Source: Campylorhamphus procurvoides
Taxonomy: Eukaryota; Chordata; Aves; Passeriformes; Dendrocolaptidae
NCBI GenBank assembly: GCA_013396655.1
Contig: WBMV01001018.1
Span: 372,001 to 436,000 of the forward strand
Direction: 5' to 3'
DNA: 64,000 nt
This document shows, piece by piece, positions 1 through 12,770 of this stretch. Position 1 is the stretch's first letter; the number at the start of each line of letters is the position of its first letter. The translations under genes were made by a program, and so were the position numbers. Under the pieces are notes generated by a model. The model did no database searches, was not told where the DNA came from, and worked only from the letters and a program-made list of their open reading frames with translations.

Positions 1-383
1 CAGCCTTTGAGTAGTGTGGTGTTTGCCAGAGAACTCATTGGGAATAAAATACCCTTCTGATTTTTCCTTAATATTTCTTTGGTTTCTCTTCATAATTCTG
101 GCTATTCTACGTTACTACCCCTATTTTCCCTTGGTTTATTTTTCTCTGTGGATGTTGGGGACATAGTGGGAAGCACAGAAACAGGAAACCTGGTCCTGTT
201 TGCAGACACCAGAACGAGGACTAGAACCAGGTGACCTGGAAACTCAGAGAACAGTCCAGGTTTATAAAATAATCTCCAGTTTGAACTACTATTGTATTAT
301 AAAAAGCATTTTTATAGCATGGGGGGAGAAGTGGGGAAGCTCTTACATTGCATAAAACTTAACTGGTATTTCTGGACTTGCAG
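1..383 (+). other. SLIT3: SLIT3 intron, 3' end only
   Basis: This is the end of the intron upstream of the first LRR exon. It is AT-leaning unique sequence with no recognisable repeat or reading frame. It ends with a pyrimidine-rich stretch and TTGCAG at the exon border, preceded by a plausible branch site (CTTAACT). The previous LRR exon is not in the window. Confidence 0.85.
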
Positions 384-455
384 ACACTTGGAAGAAAATC
401 AGATTAGTGTGATAGAACGTGGAGCTTTTCAGGATCTGAAACAACTGGAACGGCT
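384..455 (+). CDS. SLIT3: SLIT3 internal coding exon (LRR of domain D1, probably exon 3)
   Basis: SLIT3 is a secreted glycoprotein ligand of ROBO receptors that guides axons and migrating cells; its N-terminal half is four LRR domains, each built from cap modules and 24-residue repeats. This exon is 72 nt, exactly one repeat. It starts with the third base of a split codon, reads 23 codons ([20 protein letters not shown], then LER) and ends with CT, the first two bases of a Leu codon. The N of the repeat consensus and the GAF signature are both present. The acceptor is TTGCAG (ending 383), with a branch-like CTTAACT about 20 nt upstream; the donor is GTAAGT (456-461). From memory, human SLIT3 has [15 protein letters not shown] here, so only conservative changes (D to E, V to I) are seen; SLIT2 has a different first half (LMENKISTIERGAF). 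The SLIT3 assignment is a family comparison without a database search; SLIT1 or SLIT2 is the alternative. The exon number is inferred. Confidence 0.93.
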
Positions 456-1618
456 GTAAGTATCCCTGTTTATGTGCCTGTGGGAAAGACACTGGCAATG
501 GTCATGCACAATATTTCATGATTATAAAATTAACCTCCTTTAGGAGAAACACAGTACCTGCCTAAATTAAAGGATGCTCTTAAACACAGCTGACTTTATG
601 TTACACGATGGCTAATAACTGAAATAAATGTAGTTGCTTGCCAAGAAAATAGAACTGGCAGTGAAACCAGAGTGTCAATAACAGTATCAAAAGAACATTA
701 TCTGGGCAGCTCCTAAAACTGAGATGTGGGGGAAAAGATTATTTTTAGAATAATTTCATGTTGTTACATATATTTGTATTTTTATATATATTTATGTCTT
801 TGCTAATGAAAGCTGGAATTCTCTCCCTTTCTCCAACTTTCTAAAAGTGCCTTGATACTTATTTTTATCAGTTTCATTTCCCCTAAAGTAGCATAATGCC
901 AGTGATGGTTCCAGGGTGTCATGCAAGGCTTACACAGCAGACTGTACATTTGGATAGCAATGAAGTTGATTTGAAAAAGGTGAATTTAAGATGTCTCTTA
1001 ATCCACAAGCAGTTCTTAGAAAACTCTTGGCCCTGCAGGAGTATAAACTTAAATATGAAAGGGGCCAAAGCAATGCTGTATCCAGCCCTGCCCTTAGCTG
1101 GGTGTCCTGCTTGGCATTACCATGAACCCTCTGGCTGGTGGGAGCAGAGCAGAACCTCTGCAATTCTCCAATACCTGGGGGAATTATTCTCTGCTGGAGG
1201 TGGGTGATGAGAACAAGATCACGAGCTGGGCTGGAATGCAGGGATTTCTCCTTGCTTGGGAAGTGCTCTCTGAGAGCATTTCTTGCAGGACTTGTGCTTT
1301 TCTGCTTGATATTTTCTAAAGCAGCTTTCAGGAGTGAAGTGTCCACGAGCAATTGTTAAAGAGGAGTCTGGAGTAGTGAGCAGATGGACTAAAGCTGTTC
1401 CAGGTGATGTCAGGATTAGATTTGCCTTTGAGTTGTTGAACCAGCGCTCTGAACTTTGAAAATTAATTTATTCAGGATTTTTGTTGTGCATTAGAGAGCT
1501 CCATTTATGGCAATGAAGGAGGTGAATTTTAAAACTCTGATTATAAGCCATTTTTACCTGTATTCCATTAGAAAGTACTTTTAGGAGCAGAGTTTTGTCA
1601 CAGCTGGTTTATTTCAGT

Positions 1619-1676
1619 AAAAAAAACCCCAAAAAACAAAACAAACCCAAAAAAAAAACAAAAACCCCACTAAAAC
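1619..1676. repeat. A/C-rich low-complexity tract
   Basis: Runs of A interrupted by CCC or CCCC blocks extend for nearly 60 bp with almost no G or T. Tracts of this type recur at 61586-61639 and, shorter, at about 37749-37768. They are simple sequence with no coding content. Confidence 0.85.
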
Positions 1677-3539
1677 AGAGATTAATTTTCTAAAATTAAG
1701 CAGAGCCTGGCACTGTAAAAAACAATTTGTTCACTTTGTAGCTCATCTTGGAGAGTCAGTATCCTAAGTAAGTCCTAGTTTTAAGCTCAATTCATATTTT
1801 TGTGTGCATATATATAAATGAATCATTTTCATCTCTATATCTGGATAAAGATTCATTTATTTAAGTTAGGAAATGAGTTTTGAAAAGATTTCAAGGGAAG
1901 GGCTGGCAATTGGTGGCCAGAAATGACACTCAAGTGTCACCTGAGTGTGCTTTTCTGTAGAGCCTTTTCTGTCAGCAAATGCAACCAATATATTTGGTGA
2001 AAGCAGCAGTTGGGAAATATGATACCTTTAAAGTATCTCTTGAAGTCTGTTAAGTTTGGAAACCTGACTTTTTTTCCTTCCTGCACGAACTCTTAACTTG
2101 GCCTCTTCCACATTCTGCATCTCTGCTTCTCTTTTAGGATCGCCTGTCATTAAAATATTTCCTAAATTAATGTAGTATGAAAGGGAGGCCTGGAAACTTG
2201 CAACTTTTTTGGTATTTTAGCTTAAATCATTTTTAGGAGAAAACTATAAATCTGGCCTTTTTGCTATGAGTCAGTAGGCTTTGGAGAATGAACTGTGGAA
2301 AGTTTGGCGTAACTTATAAGGCTAAATTGCAACATTTTAGGTAATATTAAGGCTGTTTTATTAAGTATTGTCAAACATTGCAAAATGCTAATGAAGAAAG
2401 TATGCTGGTTGCATTTTAAAAAAAAAATCTGGCTTTTTTCCATTTAATTTCTTTCAAATAATGAACAAATATCACTTATATTGCTTCGATTCTTGGAATA
2501 ACGTTCTTTTTTGATCTGTCGAAGTGGATGCAAAAGTAATCATTAACTTATTTTTAAACAAAGCAGCTGCTTTGGGTCAGACTTTAAAGAACAGGAATAA
2601 TTTCTATTCCTGCCAGAATAGCACATAGCAAGGTTTTTCCTTTCAAGTGCCAGTGGAAGTGTGCTGTTCCACTTCTCACCTCATGGTAACCATCTGAAGG
2701 GTGTAACCTCAGGTGAATATTGCAGCTCATTCTATTTTCACTTCTCTGGATGTTGAAGCAAATGCATTGTTATTTTGTGAGTAAATTAGCAGAATTTTGC
2801 TTGGCATGCCCTGCATAAACATTGAAGTAAATTTTCAATAAAATGTCTTCAAAGCTGTTACCCGCTGCTGCCAAATGCACCAGGGTGATGGCCCTGCAGT
2901 TATTTGGATTTTTCTCTGGGTTTTTTTGGGTTTTTGGTGGGAGATTAATGCTCCCAATGCAGTGAAGAAGGATATTGTCAAAATTGTCTATTGGCTCAAA
3001 GTTTGCCAACAGCACTTCAAGGAAAGCACATCATGCAAGGTTAGTTAAAAAGACAGACAGCACGAAGCTTGTGGAAGGCAAAATCCACTTCTTCCTTTGG
3101 CATGGCTGGGCTCAGCCTTCCAAATCTGCAGGGACTGTAAATGTTAGCCCTGTGCAGAACTCAGTGTTCCAGGGCAAGCTGTTCTCTTAAATCCTGAGAC
3201 TCAGAAGCCTTGACAATGAGCAGTGGTACCCACAGTGCAAAAGCCAAACTGTTTCTAGTGCTTTTATTGCAACAAGCTTGGATAGCTTTATTCCAGAAGA
3301 AGTGCTGAGGTAGCTGCCCATCAAAAGTCAGGCAGCTGAGACAACATGACCACAGATTATTGTTGAACACAGTTTAACTGCTCTTTGCAGCATTGCTGAG
3401 CCCCAGACCAACCAGCCCTGGAGGGTTGGTGGGTCAGTGTGACTGGTCTGAGGAGCTGGAAGGACTTGAGTGAGTCTCGTGATCCTCCACAATCTCCTCC
3501 CAGGCTGCTCACCTTCTCCCAGGGTTCTCTGGCCACCAC

Positions 3540-3670
3540 ATTTCATATGCCAAGAGGATCAAGAAGCAACAGGCGTGTTGGTGGGCCCAAAAAGATGAAG
3601 TGGCATTTCTCCCAGGGCCAGATGTGTGTGACACATTGACCTGAAAAACCAGGCAGGGTATAAGACACCA
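3540..3670. repeat. Dispersed direct repeat, copy 1 (partner 4103-4232)
   Basis: This 131-bp block starts ATTTCATATGCCAAGAGGAT and ends GGTATAAGACACCA. It recurs at 4103-4232 in the same orientation, at roughly 80-85% identity by eye with one single-base indel. The sequences between and beside the copies do not match, so the homology is sharply bounded. On the - strand both copies translate in part to a similar peptide (VLYPA.FF..MC.THLAL), but the frame is broken by the indel, so no conserved gene is implied. It may be an unrecognised interspersed repeat family or an old local duplication. Confidence 0.85.
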
Positions 3671-4102
3671 GAGAAGCTCTGAAGTGCTTCTTTCCAAAAA
3701 GCCCTCGTGATTGATGTGGGATGGAAGGCTGTGCAGGGCAGATCTGGGCATCTGCTCAGAAGTGTTTGAGCTGTGGAAATGTTCTGTGAAAACATGGCCA
3801 TGCCAGTTGCAAATTTGGGTAGTTTGCCCTCCTTGCCAGGGTACCAGTTTTTCCACAGTAGCTGTGCCTGGTGTGCAGAACCTTGCAGAAACTGTAGGTC
3901 TTTATTGCTTTCCTGTGATTTTTTTTTTCCCAGTGGTTAATGTGAAAGGTCTGACTTCCATCTTCTTGTCTGTGGTCGAACATGCCCATACAGAGTGCTG
4001 GAGCAGCACAATGCTAACCCCAAATCTATTCTGGATTTTAGCATTTATTTGTGTGCTGTGCTACTAACACCGTCTATGATTTTAAGATAAAATGATTACA
4101 AA

Positions 4103-4232
4103 ATTTCATATGCCAGGAGGATCAAGAAGCAGCAGGCATTCTGGTGGGCCTAAAAGATGAACTGACACTTCTTCCAGAGCCAGATGTGTGTCACACATCC
4201 CTGTGAAAAATGAGGCAGGATATAAGACACCA
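4103..4232. repeat. Dispersed direct repeat, copy 2 (partner 3540-3670)
   Basis: This is the second copy of the block at 3540-3670, 130 bp long, beginning ATTTCATATGCCAGGAGGAT and ending ATATAAGACACCA. It lies 563 bp downstream of copy 1 in direct orientation. Differences are scattered substitutions plus one deleted A, consistent with an old event. No terminal inverted repeats or clear target-site duplications are seen. Confidence 0.85.
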
Positions 4233-7200
4233 ACAGATCCTGACTTTTCCACAGCCAACTGCCAGGAATTGTCACGTAGCTGTATAATCTTCAAAAGACT
4301 GGACTTTGGCTGATGGCTGGTTCTTTCTACTCAAATTAGTGTCTTTAACTAGCATAAAAGATCTCAACATCTGAAAGCACTAAAGCTGTGTTTTTGTTGT
4401 TTAGGGGAGGGGGGGGAAATGTATAGGCATGGCCAAATCTTCTCAAAGTTGGGAAAAATAATTAGCTTTAAGGAAAAAGGCAAAAAGCTAGAATGCAGAT
4501 TTTAACCCCAGCATATACATGCATGGTTTTGGTTTTGGCCACATGAAGACAGAGGTTAAAATGGAAATTATATTTGACTTCTAACTGCAGAGATGCTACT
4601 ATGTATTGAGTCTTTGTAAGCAGACTCCTAAATGCTTGATTAAGGTATTAAAGTATATTTATTTGGCACAGTGTACTGTAAAATTGCTGTTAGTGCCCAA
4701 AGATGCTGAGGAGAAGAATAAATTGTTGGTTGATGTTTCACAATCTGGATTTCATAAGTTGAGATTGAGCTGGCTTTAAATAAATCATGTAATACAAAAA
4801 GCCTCTTCCATAAAGACCCTGCTGAGTGGAGAGGTTGGTGGGTGCTTCAGAGCAGTGGCAGAGTACTGAAAGCACTGGCCAGGTCTCTGCTGTTCTAAAC
4901 AAAAGCAAATCTTTGGCAGTGTCTGTGCAGGGTTTGCAGGTTGGATGTTTTTCTGGAGCTGTGTGCACTGCACATTTAAGAAGCCATATGGATCTGGAAA
5001 GGGGTCAGACAGTTTGAACGTAACCTTTCAGCAAAAAGCTTTATTGTTTTCTGCCTCCATTTCCCTCTGACTTTATGGGTATCATATCTAATTTGAAATC
5101 CATGATCATAAAGCGTTTATCTGGAATGGCAGGAGAACAAAGACAAGCTGAAATGGATTTAGAGCTGTGATCTGATATTTGATCGATTTTATTACTTGCA
5201 CACTTCCCTCTTCCTTGTCGAACGGCTGCAGGTTCCTTGGTGTAGGACCAGGGTTGCTACCAAGCTGGTGGTGCTCTAGGAGAACTGGGAAGGCTTTGAT
5301 TGTGTCCTGCTGCCAGGACAGCTCTTCACACCCAGCCTGTCCCCCCTGGGGAGGGTTCCAGTGGTAAATCAGGGGAAATCTTCAAGTTCTGGTGTCTCTG
5401 CAGCAGGAGGGATGGATTTCTTTGTGTTCATAGCCAGGAAAGAAGCATCACCCCTGAGTCCTGAGGACCTGGGTGTAGTGGATGCCAGAACCTGAGGTAG
5501 GCTTTCCTGCTGGGCAGAATTATTGTGCAAGAGCCCACCATGATTAGGGCAGAACAACCCTGGTGTGTCTAAGGCCAGGTCTCAGTCTGTGTCAGTGATG
5601 ACATCTTTGGAAAATGGGGGAAATCAGTTTCTGACACCTGTAAATGTGACTACCCTTTGTGGGAAAAGAGTATGCAAAACTGAAAGGCAGTTTGTGGCAC
5701 TTTGGGGTGTGTTCTTAGAATGATAGATGAGATTTTAGTTCCTGTGCTGCATCTGTGAGCTAACAGGATGAACCTCCTTGCTGCATTGGCTGCCTGCAAG
5801 GTCAAGTGATGTTTATTGGTGTTAGTTAATAATTAATATTGTTAATAACTTTCATCCTGTATCTTGAGAAATTATTCCAGTCAAAAAAAGAAAAAAAAGA
5901 TTCTTATAACTAATATCTGACAAAGCAGTGTCTCTTACCTTCCATTTTCAAGAAAATTTAGCATTGCCTTTCAGGTGAGTGTCTGTGGGACTGTTCACAT
6001 TGTGGGAAGTCCAACATGATGAGTCAGAATGGTTTGGGTGGGAGTATCTGGTAGGGTGCTCTTGGTTTTATCCCTGGGTTCTGGTGGGACAGTCCTGGAG
6101 AACTGAGCTCTCTGTGCTCCACAATCCCCTTGCTATTATTGGAGTCACTTCCATTCCTCTCTGCTCTCCAGTCTGGGGTTTGTCCAAGGCTTCCCTCTCA
6201 GACAGTGTCTTTGAAAAGCACATGGCAAACCTGAATTCATTTGCAGGGACTATTTGCCTTAATCTGCATGGGTACAGTCTTATTGCTCTGCTCAGGAATT
6301 GTGGTTTGGACTGTGGGTCTTCACTTTCCGGTGGCTATAATGTAGTTTTTACTGCTTAATGTTATTATCAGTACTTCATCTGCACAGTTTCCTGACCCTG
6401 ATAGCAGTAGAAGTTCATGTAGCAGCTTCTGAAGTTCACAAGTTTCTTCCTCAAATTCTTGCACAGAGTTCCACAGTTTGATCCTGCTTCTGGCTCAGAA
6501 CCTGAATTCCAGAGGAAGGCTCAGTCTCCTCTTTGTGGTTCTTTGGGGGGTGTTCACTTTCTCCAAGTACAGAAATCATACTCATCAAAGAGCTCTCCAC
6601 CGAGGGCTGTTAAATGCACTAAGCCTTCACCCAGATCAGACAAGCTGGGAAGGTGGCAGAGCTGTAGAGGAGTGTCCTCCATCCTTGCCCATGCTGGCCC
6701 TGCTGGGGCTGGGATATGGAGCTGGCTGGGCTTTAGATCAATTCCAGTGCTGGTTTTTTTCTGATTTTCATCTGTTGCAAGAAACAGAACTGCTTATCAC
6801 CTTTCCCAGGTCTTCCTGTGCCTCAGCTGAGCTGGCTGGCCACCACTCAGGCATTAGGGATATGCTGTTCTTTGCATGGAGAGGGTTGAGGTGCTTTGGC
6901 AAGTTGTGCTGCTTTTTCCTGCCTGGGGCAGAGCATTTGATGGACTTGCAGCTGCCCTTCACCCCACGGAGAAGCTCACTGAATTTAAAGAGCTGTCAAG
7001 TCACCAGTAAGGAATCCCTGTTTCCTGTTAGACTTGCTTAACAAAAGCCCAGGAAAAGTCAGTAGCTTCCCTGAGGGATGGGAATGATGAGAAGATAAAA
7101 TAATAAAGTGAATTTTATTCATTATATATGATGGCAACTGCCCCACAAGGTGCAAATGGTGGATTGCTGAGCTGTGGGCTCAATAACTCAGTTTACATTT

Positions 7201-9320
7201 AGAATGACACAGGATGAAAACAGAAGGATACATGGGACAGCTCTTGGTGTATCTGTGTGTGGGGGAGTGTCTCCCTACAAATAAAAGAATAAAATAGATA
7301 TTGACAGGCTGAGTGTGAATGGTGCCCTTCAGCCAATCACTGGGGAAGAATGCAAGTACTACATCACATCAAGTCACCTCTTGGCTCAAGCCGATGGCTC
7401 ACCTTTGTTAATTCTTGGAAGGAAAGAAGGAAACTCATTAATTTTATATTGCCTTTGCTTCAACGTGATGTGCTGCTCTTGGCTCAAACAACCAAAATAA
7501 ATGTTCCCAAGATATGGCTCACATGCTTCACTTATCTGTCAATACTGTGCACTGGCTGCTCTGGAAGATTTCACTGAGATGGGTTTTTCTGACACTACTT
7601 AAAAGCCAGTAATTTAGAGAAATGTTAGTCATTTGTGTAAATGATACATCAGATACAGCCAGGAATGATTATTTTTCTTTTTTAGTTAGAAGAGCTCTCT
7701 TTGCTGTTCCCACAATTCAGATATACAGTCAATAAAAAATTGTTGTGAGAGGAGGAGAATTTGCAACTATTAGTCCAAAAAGTCATTCTTTTTGGAAAGG
7801 AATGTTGCAAGATGTCTAGGACATACATTTCCATATAGAGTCAATCTTCTCACAACAGCTAAGCATTGAAGAAAATACTCAAATATGGCCTAGTTCATGC
7901 AGATACCAAATTCCTATAGTCAATAATGTGTTCTATCATGTCTATTAAGTTTTCAGAAAGAGATTACTTTATTTTGGCTGTAGTAGAGTGGGAGTGTCCA
8001 GGAATGAGAAATCCTTTTTCATATGTAGTGTGAGTGGTAAATACACAGCCCCAAAAGAAGCACACTTAAAGCTTTAAGGCCATCTTAACATTTTTCAAGT
8101 CCAAAACACAGGAATTTCCCTTTGAATTTAGTTGAGTTCATGTCTAGTGCAGCTTTGAGTTTTAGCCTTTCTTTTGCTGCTCCCTGTTAGATCCTTGCCC
8201 AGACCTGTGTGGTGTGGATTCCTGTGCCCTGGTGCTTTAAAACACTGAAAAAACTCATTGCTGGTCACTTCAGGTGCCAGGGCAGCTTCTTGGAGATGGG
8301 AAAACCGACTGGTCCCAAGTGCCAGGCAGGACAATGCATGTCCAAAAAACTGTAGCCCCCAATTTAGCCAGGAGTTACTCAGAGCAACTCCTTGAATTTC
8401 CTTCCAAAGATATACCACAAGGCTGAGGTATCGCTGTGGACCTAAAGAATTCCTATCATTTTTCAGAAAGGCAAAATAGGAAGCATTTTTGGGGCAATTT
8501 GCTAAAATCCTAACAATGTATGTTCTGCTCATGGTTAGAACTTGATATTCTGTAATATAAATGCACCCCACAGTAAGGCAAAGAACAAAGACACCTGTGT
8601 AAGGTCCATGTCTCAGCATCTCGACATTAATTAGTGTTTACCTTCTCCTGGGAACAGGGGCTTGCAGGTAGAACTCGTTTGGTTTTGGGGAGCCACAGTG
8701 GTTCAAGTGTAAGTACAGATCACCCGTGGAGTAAGAGTGTAGGGGGAAAAACCCACCATGAATCAGCTTCTCAAAGTGCAACCTGGTCATTCTGAGAGGT
8801 CTCCAGTCTGTGTTTTGCCTACACAAAAATTTGGTCTCCTGTTTAGTGTCTTAATAAAGCTTTCTGTGGTTCTATTCCAAATATTCCAGTAGTTGAAACC
8901 ACGTTGTGAAAAGGTCAGTTGTGTTTTCAGTGATGTTTCTAAAAATCGACTTATAGAAGAGTAAGAAAAAGCTTTAATGTGAAAAAAAAATATTTGGGGC
9001 TTTTTGGGGGTGTCCTTTGTTGTTCTGTGGGCACTGCATACTTGGAAACCAGCACTGCTGGGTCATGTCATGTGCTCTCCTTATGGTGTTACCTCAAACG
9101 AGAGGCATCTGTGGCTTGGATCTTCATGTTGGGGTGTTTTTTTCCTTATATTAAAGCATATAACTTCAGTTTTTATTGAAATTAGTCAAGCCTGGCTTCA
9201 GGCATTGAGAGATGTGACTTTGTACACAGATGAGCTGATGTTTGCTGTGAGAGGAGCTTATATACTGGGAAACAGTTTCTTATGGTTGGTTGAGGGAAAA
9301 AAGTAAAAATTGCCTTGCCT

Positions 9321-9383
9321 TTTCTATTGTATTATTTCTATTATATTATTTCTATTGTATTACATTATTTCTATTGTATTATT
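9321..9383. repeat. 14-bp AT-rich minisatellite, four copies
   Basis: The unit TTTCTATTGTATTA occurs at 9321-9334, 9335-9348 (one substitution), 9349-9362 and, after a 5-bp CATTA interruption, 9368-9381. Copies are nearly perfect, so the array is young or homogenised and probably polymorphic in length. Confidence 0.93.
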
Positions 9384-12300
9384 AAAAATATGGCAGGCTA
9401 TCAGTTTGCCAAAAAATTCTGCACTTGCTGTACTTGGAGTTTCAGGACTGAAAAAATTGGTGCAGTTGAATTCAGGGAAGAAATCCACAGTCAGCTTGGA
9501 AAAACTGGCTCAGTGTGTATGAGATGTAGGTTTGATAACTAAAATCCCTGTATATCAGAAAGACACTTTTATTGGAACAATAAAAGAGGTACAAACACAC
9601 TTAAAGGAGAGAAATTTCCTCCTTCTAGTATGGACAAGTGCCTTGCATGGGGGTAGGTCTTGCCCAGGTAAAATGCAGGGATCAGGTAAAAAGGAGCAAA
9701 TGTTGCTGAACTGCTGGTTTGTGAGATCCCTGCAGGAACTGCTGCTTTGGGTTTCTGCTGGACCATCTTCATTTAGCAAGAATCTTTTTAAGCCTGTAGT
9801 AGTGATAAATTAGTTCAGAGATTAATCCCTCCTGCTCTTTCTGGTCCATGAGTCAAGTGAGCAAGAACTGTATTTCTTTGTGTTTATTTTTATGGGACTG
9901 CTGTTGAAATAAATTATCAAGTGGTGCAGTAGCTGTCGCTTTCTTACCCTTTGGGGACTATTCAGTGAATAAACTAATGAGGAACCACTTATTCTTTGAA
10001 GATGTGTTGAGGTTATATTTTCTAATTGGGTATGTGCATTTTGGAAAATGATAGTTCCCAATAACTTCATATACTGTGGACTCCTAGAGGGCATTAATAT
10101 CCTCAAATTTCACGGTTTGCCCTGTCTGTCTGTAGCACATAATTATGCAGTTACATATTACTCAGCCATCGCTGGCCAGCCAAGCCCTTGCTTATTGCTG
10201 GTCCAAGAGTGAACTTTTTATTTCTTTTGTAAACATTAAAAAAAGCCCTAAAATTAAAAACTTGGCCCCTCTTCTGCAGGGGAAGCCATTAGCAGCTCTG
10301 TCAATAGGCCTGCCCAGGAGGAGTCCAAAGCCAGGAGAAGTGCAGGAGAGGCAAAGGGCAGCTGGGAAGAAAGCAGGATGCAGGTTCCAGTGACTGGTGT
10401 TTGCTTTGCATTAGAGCTCCTGAGCAGGGCCACCAAACAACGGGGTTTATTTTCACAACAGCAAAATAAACGGACCTGGTTTCATCCCAAACATTTTCAT
10501 GGTAGGGCACTGACCCGCAAGAACTCATGGAAAAACAAATTTGGGTCTCATTTGTGTTGACAGGAGGTTCTGTAACCACAGGATTCTTGGGCTTCCGAAA
10601 GCAGTGGTTACAAAGCAAGTGGAATAAAGACACTTCCACTCCAGCACAGCCATAACTCAGTTGGAGTAGCTGAGCAGCACTGGACGTGACATCAGAGTTT
10701 TTAAACATCCTTCTTTTCTGTGGTTTGTTTGTTTGATTTTAGTAGGGATTTTTATAGTTGATGAAGATTTATGGGGGTATTTGCTTAAGCAAAACACTTA
10801 AGGATTTAGCAGTCATTTCTTTCAGATCTGTAGGAAATACTCGAGTGTCTGTGTTACTGCTGGGTAAGAACTTCTGCATCAGTGGTCTGGAATTATTTGG
10901 ATGAACTTTATTTAGCTGAAATAATTTTATCAAAAGGGTTTTGCTTCTTTGAGCTTCCTCATGTTAGAAGGATTATGCTGCTTGCCATGTCAGAACTGCC
11001 CTAAGTGTTGGCTGAATTTCATGCTGTTGAGTGCAGCAGTCCTGGAATAATCCTGTTCCTGAGCGAAATGATGATGAATTCGAAGCACTTTTGTTCTTGG
11101 AACCTTTCTGTCCTTGATGAGATCAGTGCAGTCTTGATTTTGCTTTTCCTCTGCCACAACTCCAGTGTAACTGTGTCCATAGGACTGGAACCTTCCTGTC
11201 CTACAGAACAGGACAAAACAATTCCCGTTGGCTTAGAGTTAACTTCATGTCAGTATTGTGTTCTTGGTTGCTTGGAGGTGATTTCTTCTCTAGAGCTTTC
11301 TCTGTGTGTCAAGGTGTTCTAGCATGAGTATCCCAAGAAAAAGAGAGGATTTTGTGTTTTGTGAAGGTTTTTTGGATGTTCCATGTGCATTCTGATACTT
11401 GTATTTGATAACTGAGTGGGAGAGGTGTGATGTATGACAACATTAAGAATACAAGAGAGGAATGGGAACTGCTAGGGGTTGAAGCACTTCAGGAAAACTG
11501 ATCCCTGACTTTGATAACCTGCTGGGAAAGTGGGTCAAAGTGGAAGTGGATCAGAGGTAATCACAGAAACTGGGTGTGCTCAATTTTTAGACAAGATGTA
11601 TTTTTGTGGCTGGTTCCCCCTGTGGCTTCCTAGTGGGATGTCCTTGGAGCTGGGACAGGGAATTCCCAGGCTGGTGGTGGAGCAGTCAAGAGCTGCTTTC
11701 TCGTTCTCAAACTGAAGCCAAGTGTACAGCCTGCTCTTTGTTCCACCTGATTATTTCCTTAGAGCCATTCCACTGGCTTTGGAAGATGGACCTGTTGGAT
11801 TTGAGGCAGGAGATGATCCTGTTAAGCTTCCTTTTTTAATCGCCCTCCTTGGCAGGGAGCCCCAGGAGGAAGGAGCACCACAGTGCCACGGAGCATTCCT
11901 TACTATATATGGAGAGCGTGGTGAGCTGGGCTGGTATCAAGTTATGAAAGCACATCAAACAGCAACGGTGTTGTATGTTTTCTGGTAAAAATTGCAATAA
12001 AAACAGGCCTTGCTAATTTTTCTTAGAAATTTCTGACTTCCGGAAATGGTTGATTCAATTAATATCAATTTAAGACTTGTCAGTGTGGCTTGGAGATGTG
12101 AACACTAAAATTTGCTTCTTGCTTGCTTTATAGGCTTTCAGCCCTGACCTGGAGAGATTACTCTCTGGTGTAAGAAAATGGTTTAGCCATGTCTATTTTA
12201 CTGCCTTTACAAAAATTTATGAAGTATTAAAAATGATGGACACTTAGGGATACTCTAATAGATTATGGATAAAGTCCTTTTCTTTTCACAGTCTGTGGAG

Positions 12301-12695
12301 CAATGATGAGGAAGTAACCCCTCCTTCTGTATTAGGGCTTTGAAGATACAAAAATTGGAAGATTGTGTGTGATTTCCTTAAATTTATTTTTCAGATTTGA
12401 AATAAGAGAACTTGCTAAAAGCTTTGCAGAAACTGAGAAGCAGACAGCTTCAGCAAGAGCATCTCTGTGTTTGAGGGATCAAGGTTTTTGGATTTATTTG
12501 AATGATAGTAAAGAGAAATTGTTAATTGTTTTATAAGTCAGCTAAAGGTAGATATAACCTGCCATCCTGTATGAATGTAACTGAGTGGTTTTATGAAGAT
12601 GCTACTGAGTTCAGAGTTTGGGCACACAGTTCCTGCCTCTTCTGGATTTACAGGATTTTCCTGCTGTTGGCCTTGACACTGGAGTCTGTTCTCAC

Positions 12696-12770
12696 CTTCC
12701 CTTAAGCTGGCACTTGCACTTCTGTGCATTTCTGTATCACGTAGATCACTGATCACAGTTTTTAATGACC
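12696..12770 (-). other. Weak candidate antisense exon (75 nt)
   Basis: On the - strand, ATTCACAG is followed by 75 nt open in one frame (codons begin SLKTVISDLRDTEMHRSASA), then the donor GAAG/GTGAGA. Both phases are 1, so it would join the candidate at 15042-15126 in frame. The pyrimidine tract before the acceptor is poor. No family is recognised. Confidence 0.08.

Noticed and set aside
3919..3935. Strong pyrimidine tract with CCCAG, resembling a 3' splice site
   Set aside because: The following sequence does not encode a SLIT repeat, and no donor and in-frame exon of the expected 72 nt follows. It is treated as a decoy acceptor.
8128..8619. 163-codon open frame on the - strand
   Set aside because: No domain, splice context or family resemblance; composition (many Cys, Leu, Phe) is as expected for translated intronic DNA.
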